DNA from: an uncultured Eubacteriales bacterium
GTDB taxonomy: Bacteria; Bacillota; Clostridia; Christensenellales; Aristaeellaceae
Length of the DNA: 52,012 nt
NCBI GenBank assembly: GCA_902764875.1
Contig: CACWXP010000023.1
Location: 1-52,012, forward strand
Direction: 5' to 3'
Notes under the pieces: generated by a model
Seen by the model: only the letters and a program-made list of their open reading frames with translations
What the model was told of the DNA's origin: nothing
The model's database searches: none
Part shown: one piece after another, positions 16,553 to 25,077 of the stretch
Numbering within the stretch: the first letter of the stretch is position 1
How the letters are laid out: every line of letters starts with the position of its first letter
Position numbers and translations under genes: made by a program

Positions 16553-18168
16553 GACTTTTTCATGCGGACGGTCAGGACCACGACGGTGATGATCAAGGCC
16601 AGACAGAGCGCATCGAGAATCGCGATGGAGGGATGATCGGCAATATAATCCAGGAATGAGTTCTGCGCTTTGTTCGAGGAATAATACGTGAGGGCGGCAT
16701 TCACCGCGGCATCCGGGACCTGGGAGATGACCTTTGAGAGAATGGAATAGAGGGTGGAATTGCCCTCTTTGACGGCGAGGGAATAATCCATATCCACGCC
16801 GGTGTAGACGGTGGTGAGGTGGAGACGGCTGCACTGGCGGGCGATATCGCTGAAGCGGTAATTGCTGATGATCACGGTGTCGCAGCCTTTGGACGCCATG
16901 GCGTTGAGGCAGGCGGGGGTGCTTTCGTAGTACACGGGGGTCCAGTTTGGGAAATGCTCGAGGAGGAACATTTCATAATTTGGGTTGCCCTGGTTGACGC
17001 CGACGCGGACCTGACTTTTGCGGAGAAAATCCTTCTGATCTTCTTCGCGCACGACGGCGTCCATCTCCGTCGTCATGAGCGGAGCGGTGATGATCACGCC
17101 GGCGGTTTCGGCATCGTAGTCTGTGAGATTGGCGGGGAACATGCAGTCTGCCTCACCGTTTTTCACTGCTTCCAGGGCGGCGGTGGCGGTCGGATAAGCG
17201 ACGGCCTCAAACTCCGGACGGGCGTTTTCCAGCACGCCGGAGGCAAACTCCAGATAATCCTTCAGGGCGCCGGTGAGCTCGCCGGTTTTCGGATCGGCGG
17301 CGCAGAAGGCCAGATAATTATCCTGATAGGCGACGCGGATTTTTCCGTGTCCTTCGAGCCATTCCATTTCCTCGGCCGTGAGATACTGGAGCGTTCCGGA
17401 ATCCACCAGATATTTTTGCGAAAGCTCGTTGCTGTAGAATTTGTTTTCATCCTGGATATGGCTGAGGGCCGCGTCGAGCTCGGTCTGGAGATCGGGGCGG
17501 TTTTTGGCCACGACGAAATAGAAATCGGATGCCCCGATTTTCCACAGGGGGATGGCTTTATCCGGATCCCCGTAGGTATCGAGGGTGAGGAAGGCGTCCA
17601 GCTCGCCCCGGTCGAGCATGGCCAGGGATTCGGACTCCCCGGTGTCCAGCTCGATCAGCTCCTGGGTTACGCCGTGGGATTCGCTCCATTCCCTGAAAAA
17701 TTCACGCTGGATGGTTCCCCGGGTGACGCCGATTTTTTTGCCGTTCAGGGTCGTCGGATCCTCGATGGAGATGGTCGTGTTTTCCGGAGAGACATAGAGG
17801 TAATAGAGCTCGGAACCCATGGGAATATGGGAATAGAACATATACTCCGTGCGCTCCTCGGTGTAGGAGACGTCGCTGAGCAGATCGATGCGCCCGTCCT
17901 GCAGCATCTGCAGCAGCTCGGACCAGGTGCCTTCGACATACTCGTACTTCCAGCCGGTGTAGGCGGCGATTTTACGCTGGTAAACGTAGGCATAGCCGGT
18001 TCGGCGGCCGAACTGGTCCTTATGGTTGAAAGGCGTTTCATACCAGCCGACGCGAACCACCTTGGATTCTTCTTTGGCTTCCTCCGCGGACACCGCGGGA
18101 ACCATCAGGAGCACGGCCAACACAAAACATAAAAGCAGGGCAACAAAACGCCGGGTCATCCTGCTCAC
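16534..18168 (-). CDS. Receptor-only paralogue: two solute-binding modules and a TM anchor
   Basis: 544 residues. A signal peptide is cut near VSAEEAK. Two SBP_bac_3 modules follow (about 35-270 and 280-505), then one membrane helix (about 515-535) and a Lys-rich end MKKSKKKPG. It matches the N-terminal 550 residues of the protein at 11885 along its length, for example YQDNYLAFCAADPKTGELTG versus the same segment with one change. The GGDEF and EAL domains are absent and no frame downstream encodes them, so it stops cleanly after the helix. It may compete for ligand, pair with the larger receptor, or signal through another partner. It has its own palindromic promoter. Duplication followed by loss of the output half is inferred. 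Confidence 0.85.
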   Translation of the reverse strand: MSRMTRRFVALLLCFVLAVLLMVPAVSAEEAKEESKVVRVGWYETPFNHKDQFGRRTGYAYVYQRKIAAYTGWKYEYVEGTWSELLQMLQDGRIDLLSDVSYTEERTEYMFYSHIPMGSELYYLYVSPENTTISIEDPTTLNGKKIGVTRGTIQREFFREWSESHGVTQELIELDTGESESLAMLDRGELDAFLTLDTYGDPDKAIPLWKIGASDFYFVVAKNRPDLQTELDAALSHIQDENKFYSNELSQKYLVDSGTLQYLTAEEMEWLEGHGKIRVAYQDNYLAFCAADPKTGELTGALKDYLEFASGVLENARPEFEAVAYPTATAALEAVKNGEADCMFPANLTDYDAETAGVIITAPLMTTEMDAVVREEDQKDFLRKSQVRVGVNQGNPNYEMFLLEHFPNWTPVYYESTPACLNAMASKGCDTVIISNYRFSDIARQCSRLHLTTVYTGVDMDYSLAVKEGNSTLYSILSKVISQVPDAAVNAALTYYSSNKAQNSFLDYIADHPSIAILDALCLALIITVVVLTVRMKKSKKKPG

Positions 18169-18194
18169 CTCCGAATTATTATCTTCAACAAAGA

Positions 18195-18223
18195 ATTATA
18201 GCACAAATCTGTGCTATTGACAA
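18195..18223 (-). promoter_or_regulatory. Promoter with a palindrome in the spacer
   Basis: Read leftward: TTGTCA (complement of 18218-18223), 17-base spacer, TATAAT (complement of 18195-18200). The spacer and its edges form ATAGCACA-GATT-TGTGCTAT, an eight-base inverted repeat. A repressor bound there would block polymerase. The -35 lies inside the end of the pectinesterase gene. Confidence 0.7.
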
Positions 18224-19176
18224 AAATAAGAAAATTGGAGGGTGACTTTTGCGGCTTCCTCGTCGGTGAGGCGCTTCTGGGACGGATGGCGGGGGGACTG
18301 ATCTGCCCGGGCGCCGGAGGTGCGCCATTCGCCGCAGCGGGCGGTGACCACCCTTTCCTCATCCCAGTCGATGAAGCCTTCCGGCGCCACATGCTCATCC
18401 ATTTCACATTCGAGGAAAACCGTGGCGCAGCCTTTGCGCCAGGGCCTTCCGAGATATCCCTGACCGGGCTTACAGGCGCCGGTGAGGAGGCAGCGGCTGA
18501 ACACAAAGCCGAAGGGCTGGGCCGGGTTTGTGTTGGCGGCGGTGTAGAAGCCGCCGCGCTCATTCATAAAGAGGGTGCAGCGCTCGAACCAGCAGCGATA
18601 GCAGCCGAAGATGAAATCCACGTCGCCCTGAATATAGCAGTTTTCAAAATACTGGCGGGAGGAGGTGAGGGGGCCGTCCTGGACAAGGGGATGGACTTCC
18701 GCACAGCCAAGGCGGGGAGCGATATCCTTCACCACATCCGGCGTGCGGAGCGGACCGCAGTAGAGGGTATCCTGATGGGCGATGAAACGGCAGTTGCGCC
18801 AGACGCCGCGGTCGCCGGCGGCATAGACCGCCACGGCCTGGCCGACCACCCGGCCGTCACCGGCGTCGTTGCGAACGGTCAGATTTTCGACCTCGATATC
18901 CCGGCCCGTGGTCATGAGGGTTGCGGAGAGGAAAGTCGTTTTTTCCGTTCCGTCCTCATGCAGATCTTTGGCGCAGGCGCTCCAGGTGACGACGGTGGTC
19001 TCCGGATCCTCGCCGACGAGGCGGACCGAATTTCGATGGATGACTACCTTTTCATGATAGATACCAGGGCGGATTTTCACCAGGGAAGGTTTTTTTCCGG
19101 GCGTTTCCGGAAGGGCGTCAATGGCTTCCTGAAGACTTGTGAAATCTCCGCTGCCGTCCTTTGCAACTATAATCAT
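18214..19176 (-). CDS. Pectinesterase-like enzyme (CE8)
   Basis: 320 residues of right-handed beta-helix sequence. Family motifs in order: GSGDFTSLQEAIDALP (5-), PGIYHEKV, QAVAVYAAGDR, HQDTLY (transition-state Gln and first Asp), VDFIFG (second catalytic Asp, near 193) and LGRPWR (arginine). All catalytic positions are present, so it should remove methyl esters from galacturonate chains. There is no signal peptide, so it acts in the cytoplasm, presumably on imported oligomers; this is common in gut clostridia. It has its own promoter at 19221-19249 and stands directly upstream of the receptor gene, ending inside that gene's promoter. Confidence 0.9.
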   Translation of the reverse strand: MIIVAKDGSGDFTSLQEAIDALPETPGKKPSLVKIRPGIYHEKVVIHRNSVRLVGEDPETTVVTWSACAKDLHEDGTEKTTFLSATLMTTGRDIEVENLTVRNDAGDGRVVGQAVAVYAAGDRGVWRNCRFIAHQDTLYCGPLRTPDVVKDIAPRLGCAEVHPLVQDGPLTSSRQYFENCYIQGDVDFIFGCYRCWFERCTLFMNERGGFYTAANTNPAQPFGFVFSRCLLTGACKPGQGYLGRPWRKGCATVFLECEMDEHVAPEGFIDWDEERVVTARCGEWRTSGARADQSPRHPSQKRLTDEEAAKVTLQFSYFCQ

Positions 19177-19220
19177 TTCGACTTATCTCCGAACGCTTTC
19201 TATTATGAAGAAACAGCTTC

Positions 19221-19249
19221 ATTATACGTGAGGGGATGGTTGAATTCAA
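19221..19249 (-). promoter_or_regulatory. Promoter of the pectinesterase gene
   Basis: Read leftward: TTGAAT (complement of 19244-19249), 17-base spacer, TATAAT (complement of 19221-19226). The start codon is 45 bases downstream. Confidence 0.75.
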
Positions 19250-19269
19250 CCTTGAAATCCGGGCGGGGC

Positions 19270-19298
19270 TTGACCGGCGGGAGAGGTTGTGTTAGCAT
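19270..19298 (+). promoter_or_regulatory. Promoter of the serA-like gene
   Basis: TTGACC, 17-base spacer, TAGCAT. The start codon at 19332 is about 27 bases after the expected transcription start, so there is no room for a riboswitch. Confidence 0.7.
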
Positions 19299-19331
19299 TT
19301 TGGCTGACAAGGAAAGGAAGCGAACGACTTT

Positions 19332-20510
19332 ATGAAAGACCGGAAAATCTACTGCCTGAACAATATCGCGAAAATCGGAACGGACGGATTCCGCTCCGGC
19401 TATTCGCTGATTGACTCCATGGACGAGGCGGCGGGCGTACTGGTGCGCTCGGCCGACATGAAGGAAATGACTTTCCCGGCAGGCCTGCGGGCGATCGCCC
19501 GGGCCGGGGCCGGGGTGAACAACATTCCGCTGGACCGCTGCGCGGAGGAGGGCATCGTCGTTTTCAACACGCCCGGCGCCAACGCGAACTCTGTGAAGGA
19601 ACTGGTACTTTGCGGCATGCTGCTGGCGGCGCGGGACGTGGCCGGCGGCATCGCCTGGGTTCGGGAGAACGCGGGGGACGAGAACATTGCCAAGACGACC
19701 GAGAAGGCGAAGAAAGCCTTCGCCGGCAACGAACTGAAGGGCAAGACGCTGGGCGTGATCGGCCTGGGCGCCATCGGCGTGCTGGTGGCCAACGCTGCCG
19801 TTTCCCTGGGGATGAAGGTTTACGGCTTTGATCCGTACCTTTCTGTCAACTCTGCCTGGAATCTATCCCCCATGGTGATCCACGCGGAAAAAGTCGAGGA
19901 GATCTACGGCGTGAGCGACTGCATCACGATCCACGTTCCCGCCACGGCGGCAACGAAGGGCATGGTCGGCGCCGAAGCGATTTCCCAGATGAAAGCGGGC
20001 GCGGTTGTGCTGAACTTCGCCCGGGACACGCTGGTGGATGAAACAGCCATGGCCGCGGCGCTGGAAGAAGGCCGGATCAAGCGCTATGTGAGCGATTTCC
20101 CGACGCCGGCGAGCACCCACATGAAAAATACCATCATCATTCCGCACCTTGGCGCTTCCACGGAGGAAGCGGAGGACAACTGCGCGGTGATGGCAGTGAA
20201 GCAGCTGCAGGACTACCTGGACAACGGCAATATCCACAACTCCGTGAACTATCCGGAGATTAACCTCGGCGTCTGCGAAACCGACGCCCGTGTCGGCATC
20301 CTCCACAAGAACATTCCGAACATGCTGAGCCAGATCACGACCTTCTTCGGCAACCAGGGACTGAACATCGAAAACCTGGCGAACAAGAGCCGCGGGAACT
20401 ATGCCTATACGCTGCTGGATCTGAGCCACCCGATGCCCCATGACACGGTTGAACGCCTGAAGGAGATTGACGGCGTGATCCGCGTGCGCAGAATTGTGGA
20501 GAATAAGTAA
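19332..20510 (+). CDS. serA: D-3-phosphoglycerate dehydrogenase
   Basis: 392 residues. It is an NAD-dependent 2-hydroxyacid dehydrogenase with the dinucleotide site LGVIGLGAIG (about 138-147), the catalytic arginine in NFARD (about 232-236) and the histidine in PHLGASTEEAE (about 274). A C-terminal ACT domain starts near QITTFFGNQGLNIENLAN and gives serine feedback control in this family. It oxidises 3-phosphoglycerate in the first step of serine synthesis. The length fits the short ACT-containing form typical of Firmicutes. serC is normally next door but is not here; an ATPase-CYTH gene follows by four bases. AAAGGAAG is the ribosome site. Confidence 0.9.
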   Translation: MKDRKIYCLNNIAKIGTDGFRSGYSLIDSMDEAAGVLVRSADMKEMTFPAGLRAIARAGAGVNNIPLDRCAEEGIVVFNTPGANANSVKELVLCGMLLAARDVAGGIAWVRENAGDENIAKTTEKAKKAFAGNELKGKTLGVIGLGAIGVLVANAAVSLGMKVYGFDPYLSVNSAWNLSPMVIHAEKVEEIYGVSDCITIHVPATAATKGMVGAEAISQMKAGAVVLNFARDTLVDETAMAAALEEGRIKRYVSDFPTPASTHMKNTIIIPHLGASTEEAEDNCAVMAVKQLQDYLDNGNIHNSVNYPEINLGVCETDARVGILHKNIPNMLSQITTFFGNQGLNIENLANKSRGNYAYTLLDLSHPMPHDTVERLKEIDGVIRVRRIVENK

Positions 20511-20514
20511 AAAA

Positions 20515-21603
20515 ATGAAGATTACGAAAATCGTTATCACCGGCGGGCCATGCGCGGGAAAGACGACCGCCATGAGCTGGATTCAGAACGCCTTCACGCA
20601 GAAGGGGTACACGGTGCTGTTCGTGAGCGAAACGGCGACGGAACTGAGCAGCGGGGGTGCACCCTGGAAGCTGACCCGGAACAACAGGGAATACCAACTG
20701 CAGGTGACCAAACTGATGCTGGCCAAGGAGCAGGCCTTTGAGGCCATCGCGAAGACCTTTGAGGCGGAAAAGGTGCTGATCGTCTGCGACCGCGGCACCC
20801 TGGACAACCGGGCCTACATGACCGACGAAGAGTTCCGGTATGTTCTGGAACAGCTTGGGACCAACGAGGTGGAGCTGCGGGATCACTACGACGCGGTGTT
20901 CCACCTGGTGACGGCGGCAAAGGGCGCGGAGGAATTCTATACCTACGCGAACAACGCCGCGCGGTATGAGACGATCGAGGAAGCCATCGCTTCGGACGAC
21001 CGGCTGATTACCGGATGGACGGGGCATCCGCACCTGCGGGTGATCGACAACCGGTATGACTTCAACGGAAAGATGATGGCGCTGATCACGGAGATATCCG
21101 CTTTCCTCGGCGAGCCGCGGCCGCTGGAGACCAAACGGAAATATCTGATTGAATATCCGGACGTGCAGGAACTGGAGAAGCGGCCGAACTGCCAGCGGGT
21201 GGACATCCTGCAGGCCTATCTGAAAAGCGAGATCCCCGGGGAAACGGTCCGGATCCGCCAGCGGGGCCGGGACGGGAACTACGTTTACTTCAAGACCCGC
21301 AAGCGCACGATCGACGGGAAGCGGATCGAGATGGAAGAGCGGCTGAGCAAGAACGAATACCTGGAGCTGCTGATGCAGGCGGATCCGGAGCTGCGGCCGA
21401 TCCGCAAGGAACGCTACTGCTTGAGCGAGAACGGACTTTACTACAACATCGACATCTATCCCCAGTGGACGGATCAGGCGCTGATGGACATCGAACTGTA
21501 CGGCGGGGAAGAAACGGTCGTGTTTCCGGACGGCATCAAGGTCATCCGGGAAGTCACCGGGGAGAAGGAATTCACAAATCCGTACATTGCCGGAAGACGA
21601 TAA
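20515..21603 (+). CDS. P-loop ATPase fused to a CYTH domain
   Basis: 362 residues. An N-terminal AAA_28-type P-loop domain has Walker A GGPCAGKTT (8-16) and a Walker B-like LIVCDRGTLDNRAYM; a C-terminal CYTH/triphosphate-tunnel domain begins near KRKYLIEYPD and shows VRIRQRGRDG, YFKTRKR, EMEERLSKNEYLELL and IDIYPQW with the alternating acidic and basic residues of the tunnel. CYTH enzymes hydrolyse triphosphates or make cyclic nucleotides. The same two-domain order is known from animal TTD14-type proteins, which bind phosphoinositide and GTP. Role here unknown. It probably shares the serA transcript. ATG 20515 is preferred over TTG 20494, which would overlap serA. Confidence 0.8.
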   Translation: MKITKIVITGGPCAGKTTAMSWIQNAFTQKGYTVLFVSETATELSSGGAPWKLTRNNREYQLQVTKLMLAKEQAFEAIAKTFEAEKVLIVCDRGTLDNRAYMTDEEFRYVLEQLGTNEVELRDHYDAVFHLVTAAKGAEEFYTYANNAARYETIEEAIASDDRLITGWTGHPHLRVIDNRYDFNGKMMALITEISAFLGEPRPLETKRKYLIEYPDVQELEKRPNCQRVDILQAYLKSEIPGETVRIRQRGRDGNYVYFKTRKRTIDGKRIEMEERLSKNEYLELLMQADPELRPIRKERYCLSENGLYYNIDIYPQWTDQALMDIELYGGEETVVFPDGIKVIREVTGEKEFTNPYIAGRR

Positions 21604-21613
21604 CGCAAAACGG

Positions 21614-21645
21614 CCCGAACCGGGAACGGTCCGGGTTGTTTTTGC
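21614..21645 (+). terminator. Terminator of the serA operon
   Basis: CCCGAACC and GGTCCGGG form a stem with one mismatch and a short loop, followed by TTGTTTTTG. The tail doubles as the -35 of the next promoter. Confidence 0.8.
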
Positions 21646-21664
21646 GGGCGGGTTTTGATATAAT
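21636..21664 (+). promoter_or_regulatory. Promoter of the repeat protein-glgB unit
   Basis: TTGTTT, 17-base spacer, TATAAT with a TG extension (TTGATATAAT). It overlaps the preceding terminator tail. Confidence 0.65.
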
Positions 21665-21696
21665 CAGAAGAAATGAAAAAAAGCAGGTGATTGCGG

Positions 21697-22896
21697 TTGA
21701 ACAGAATCAGACGGATGGCAGCATGGGCAGCGGCAGCCCTTCTTCTTGTGACGCCCGGCATCCGGGCTGTGGCGGAGGTTACGGCGGACAAAACGGAAAG
21801 CCGGGGCCGGGTGACGGAGATCAACTGGAGAGACGAAAACGGCAACCTTGCGGCAGGGCCGGAAGGCTATGCCACGGTTAAATATGAATACGGATACAAC
21901 AAAACCACGGAAACCTACTACGACGCGGAAGGCTTTCCCTATGAGACAGCGGGCGGCTACTACGGGCGCATCGTTTCCCTTGACAGTTTCCTGGTGGTAA
22001 CAGAATACATCGGGATCAACGGGAAGCCGGTGAACACCCGGATGGGCTATGCACGGGTGGAACGGCGGACCTTTATGTTCGGGCCGGAGCGGTTCACGAT
22101 CTTCTACGACGCGGGCGGCCGGGTTGTGACGGTGCCCTCGCTGGGGTACGCCCAGGTTGAAACGACGGCCAGCGGAAAGACGCTGACGGGGCGGATCTTC
22201 AAGGACGAGAAGGGCAACAAGGTCGACTCGGTGTTCGGATACGCGGCGATGCTGAAAAAGATGAACCGGAACCGGAACATCATCCGCGTATGGTATGAAC
22301 ATGCGGACGAATCGGCCGCCACGGGGCCGGACGGATGGAGCCGCTGTGAAATCCGAAGGGATCCGGACAACGACGCGCGGATCAATGCGATTGAATTCTA
22401 CGACATTGCGGGGAACCTGACGGACGCGGGCGGATATGCCCGGGAAGAATACCTGTACAAGGGCAACGCGGTGATTAAAACGCGGTACAGCAGCACCGGG
22501 GCACGAGTTTCGCCCGGCGGGGACGCGGCAAGCGTTCAGCAGGTGATCCGGGACGAACTGGTGATGGAGGAAATGTATCTGAACGAGGCAGGGGAGCCGA
22601 CAACGCTGCCGGAGGGATACGCCGGAGCGACCTATGTCTACGACGGGAACGACCGGCTGATCCTGGTCCAGTATGTGAACGCAGACGGCGAAAAGACGAC
22701 CTGCAGCCGGGGATACAGCGCCGTTCAGCAGACCTGGGACGCGGACGGACGGCTGATCAGCAGGAGATACGTGGATACGGAAGGCGCGGCCGTGAACAAC
22801 GACGACGGTGTTTGCGAGGAACGGTATGAATACGATGAAGAGGGCCGGATAACCGGGACGAAGAAGTACGACAACACCGGAAATGCGGTGCGATGA
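21697..22896 (+). CDS. Secreted repeat protein (YD/MORN-like repeats)
   Basis: About 399 residues. A signal peptide (MAAWAAAALLLVTPGIRAVA) precedes about eight degenerate repeats of 45-50 residues built on GYAxVxYxYD...GRxxxxxYxDxxGxPV, for example EGYAGATYVYDGNDRLILV and VCEERYEYDEEGRITGTKK. They resemble RHS/YD or MORN-like beta-hairpin repeats; there is no toxin domain or C-terminal core, so this is not an RHS toxin. It is probably a cell-surface or secreted carbohydrate-binding or structural protein. The start is a TTG at 21697 (or 21691), with AGGTG upstream. glgB follows after 18 bases, so the two are co-transcribed. Confidence 0.7.
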   Translation: MNRIRRMAAWAAAALLLVTPGIRAVAEVTADKTESRGRVTEINWRDENGNLAAGPEGYATVKYEYGYNKTTETYYDAEGFPYETAGGYYGRIVSLDSFLVVTEYIGINGKPVNTRMGYARVERRTFMFGPERFTIFYDAGGRVVTVPSLGYAQVETTASGKTLTGRIFKDEKGNKVDSVFGYAAMLKKMNRNRNIIRVWYEHADESAATGPDGWSRCEIRRDPDNDARINAIEFYDIAGNLTDAGGYAREEYLYKGNAVIKTRYSSTGARVSPGGDAASVQQVIRDELVMEEMYLNEAGEPTTLPEGYAGATYVYDGNDRLILVQYVNADGEKTTCSRGYSAVQQTWDADGRLISRRYVDTEGAAVNNDDGVCEERYEYDEEGRITGTKKYDNTGNAVR

Positions 22897-22914
22897 GGGA
22901 AAAGGAGGAAGCAC

Positions 22915-24939
22915 ATGGACATCAGCAGACTGGAAGCCCCTTACGAGATTACCTCCATTGACCCGTGGCTGGCGCCCCATTCCGGGGACATCGAGCTGCG
23001 GATGAACCGCTTCAAGGAAAAACGGTGGCAGATTGCAGGCGGCGCGGAAACGCTGACTGAGTTTGCCAACGGCGCGCTGTATTTCGGATTCCACCGGACG
23101 GAAGACGGATGGGTTTTCCGCGAGTGGATGCCGGGAGCGGACGAAGTTCACCTGATGGGCGATTTCAACAAATGGAACCGGGAAAGCCATCCCCTGGACC
23201 GGGGCGAGAACGGCGTTTGGGAAATCGTAATGAAGGGGAAAAACGCCCTGAAGCACGGACAGCACGTGAAGCTCTGGGTTCGGAAGGGCGAAGACTGGTT
23301 TGAACGGCTGCCGGCCTATTCGACCAAGGTGACCATGGACGAGAAGACCATGCGCCTTTGCACCCAAATCTGGGCGCCGGAAGAGGCATTCGAGTGGACG
23401 GACGAAGCCTTCATGAAGCAGGCGCCGGCCGCGCCCCTGATTTATGAAGCACACATCGGCATGGCCCAGGACAAGGAAGGCATCGGAACCTATCAGGAGT
23501 TTGCGGACAACATTCTGCCGCGGATTGCGAAGCTGGGCTACAACACGGTTCAGCTGATGGCGGTTCAGGAACATCCGTACTACGGGTCCTTCGGATACCA
23601 GGTGACGAACTTCTTCGCGGCGGCCCACTGGTACGGTGCGCCGGACGGGCTGAAATACCTGGTGAACAAGGCCCACAGCCTGGGCATCCGGGTGCTGCTG
23701 GACGTGGTGCACAGCCACGCCTGCCCGAATGTCGGCGAAGGGCTGCAGATGCAGGACGGGACGGACGATCAGTACTTCATTCCGGGAGAACGGGGATGGC
23801 ATCCGGCCTGGGGCACGCGGCTGTTCAACTACGCACGGCCGGAAGTGCTGCACTTCCTGCTGAGCAACCTGAAATTCTGGCAGACGGAATATCACTTCGA
23901 CGGGTTCCGGTTTGACGGCGTGACCAGCATGATCTATCACGATCACGGCCTGGGCAGCGCTTTCACGAACTACGACATGTATTTCAACATGAACACAGAC
24001 ATCGAAGCGATCAACTATCTGCAGCTGGCCAACGAACTGATTCATGAGGTGAACCCCAACGCGGTGACCGTATCGGAGGACATGAGCGGCATGCCCGGCA
24101 TGTGCCTGCCGATCGAACAGGGCGGCATCGGATTCGACTACCGGCTGGCCATGGGCGAGCCGGACTACTGGATCAAGCTGCTGAAGGACGTTCGGGACGA
24201 GGACTGGAACATGAACGCCCTGTGGCACGAGATGACCACCCGGCGGCCGCAGGAAAAGGTGATCGGCTACTGCGAAAGCCACGATCAGGCGCTGGTCGGG
24301 GACAAGACCATCCTTTTCCGGATGGCGGACGCGGAAATGTATACCGGCATGATGAAGGATTACCACTCCTTTACCATGGATCGGGCCATCGAACTGCACA
24401 AGATCATCCGGCTCTACACGATGAGCGTGGGCGGGAACGGATATCTGAACTTCATGGGCAACGAGTTCGGCCATCCGGAATGGATCGACTTCCCGCGGGA
24501 GGGCAACGGCTGGAGCTATAAATATTGCCGGCGGCAGTGGAAACTGGTGGACGACAAGCGGCTGAAGTATGAATGGCTGAACGACTTTGACGCGGCCATG
24601 ATCAACCTGGCGAAGGAGCGGAAGCTGCTGGACGATCCCTACGCGGTGAGCCTGTGGATCGATCCGGACCGGAAGATCATCACCTACAGCCGGGGGAACA
24701 TGCTGTTCGTCGTGAACTTCCACAACAGCTATTCCGAACCGCAGTTCTTCCTGCACGCCCATACCACCGGAGAAGGCAAGTACAGGGTGATCCTGAGCAC
24801 GGACGAGAAACGGTTCGGCGGACCGAAGCTGATTGACCACAACGTGACATATTATACGGAATACATCGAGGGCAGGGGACTGGGATTCAACGTTTACAGC
24901 CCCTGCAGGACGGCGATGGTGCTCGAACGGTTTGAGTGA
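22915..24939 (+). CDS. glgB: 1,4-alpha-glucan branching enzyme (GH13_8 type)
   Basis: 674 residues. An N-terminal carbohydrate-binding domain (FREWMPGADEVHLMGDFNKW, about 65-85) precedes a GH13 barrel with IYEAHIGMAQ, LLDVVHSHAC, nucleophile Asp in FDGFRFDGVTSM (about 344), acid Glu in VTVSEDMSG (about 388) and the third Asp in CESHDQALVGD (about 462). The beginning MDISRLEAPYEITSIDPWLA and the segment MGNEFGHPEWIDFPREG are typical of the eukaryote-like branching enzyme subfamily GH13_8, not of the usual bacterial GlgB (GH13_9). It makes alpha-1,6 branches in glycogen. AAAGGAGG is the ribosome site. The synthase is not in the window; the phosphorylase is at 39112. Confidence 0.92.
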   Translation: MDISRLEAPYEITSIDPWLAPHSGDIELRMNRFKEKRWQIAGGAETLTEFANGALYFGFHRTEDGWVFREWMPGADEVHLMGDFNKWNRESHPLDRGENGVWEIVMKGKNALKHGQHVKLWVRKGEDWFERLPAYSTKVTMDEKTMRLCTQIWAPEEAFEWTDEAFMKQAPAAPLIYEAHIGMAQDKEGIGTYQEFADNILPRIAKLGYNTVQLMAVQEHPYYGSFGYQVTNFFAAAHWYGAPDGLKYLVNKAHSLGIRVLLDVVHSHACPNVGEGLQMQDGTDDQYFIPGERGWHPAWGTRLFNYARPEVLHFLLSNLKFWQTEYHFDGFRFDGVTSMIYHDHGLGSAFTNYDMYFNMNTDIEAINYLQLANELIHEVNPNAVTVSEDMSGMPGMCLPIEQGGIGFDYRLAMGEPDYWIKLLKDVRDEDWNMNALWHEMTTRRPQEKVIGYCESHDQALVGDKTILFRMADAEMYTGMMKDYHSFTMDRAIELHKIIRLYTMSVGGNGYLNFMGNEFGHPEWIDFPREGNGWSYKYCRRQWKLVDDKRLKYEWLNDFDAAMINLAKERKLLDDPYAVSLWIDPDRKIITYSRGNMLFVVNFHNSYSEPQFFLHAHTTGEGKYRVILSTDEKRFGGPKLIDHNVTYYTEYIEGRGLGFNVYSPCRTAMVLERFE

Positions 24940-25077
24940 TACAGAATTTTGGATTTAGGGCTTTGGGATCGTGCTGCGGCACGGCAGTGGATCGTATTGA
25001 GCGGATAACGGATAGAGGTTTCAGATTTGGGAGTTGGAGAACCGCAGCGACGGGATTACATTTGAAGGAGAAAGCCC

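Noticed and set aside
19299-19331. Riboswitch before the serA-like gene
   Set aside because: The leader is only about 27 bases, too short for an aptamer.
21697-22896. RHS/contact-dependent toxin
   Set aside because: Repeats are YD-like, but there is no RHS core motif, toxin tip or immunity gene; glgB follows directly.
21664-24840. 1058-residue leftward frame opposite the repeat protein and glgB
   Set aside because: Long only because GC-rich codons lack stops on the complement; the rightward glgB is certain.
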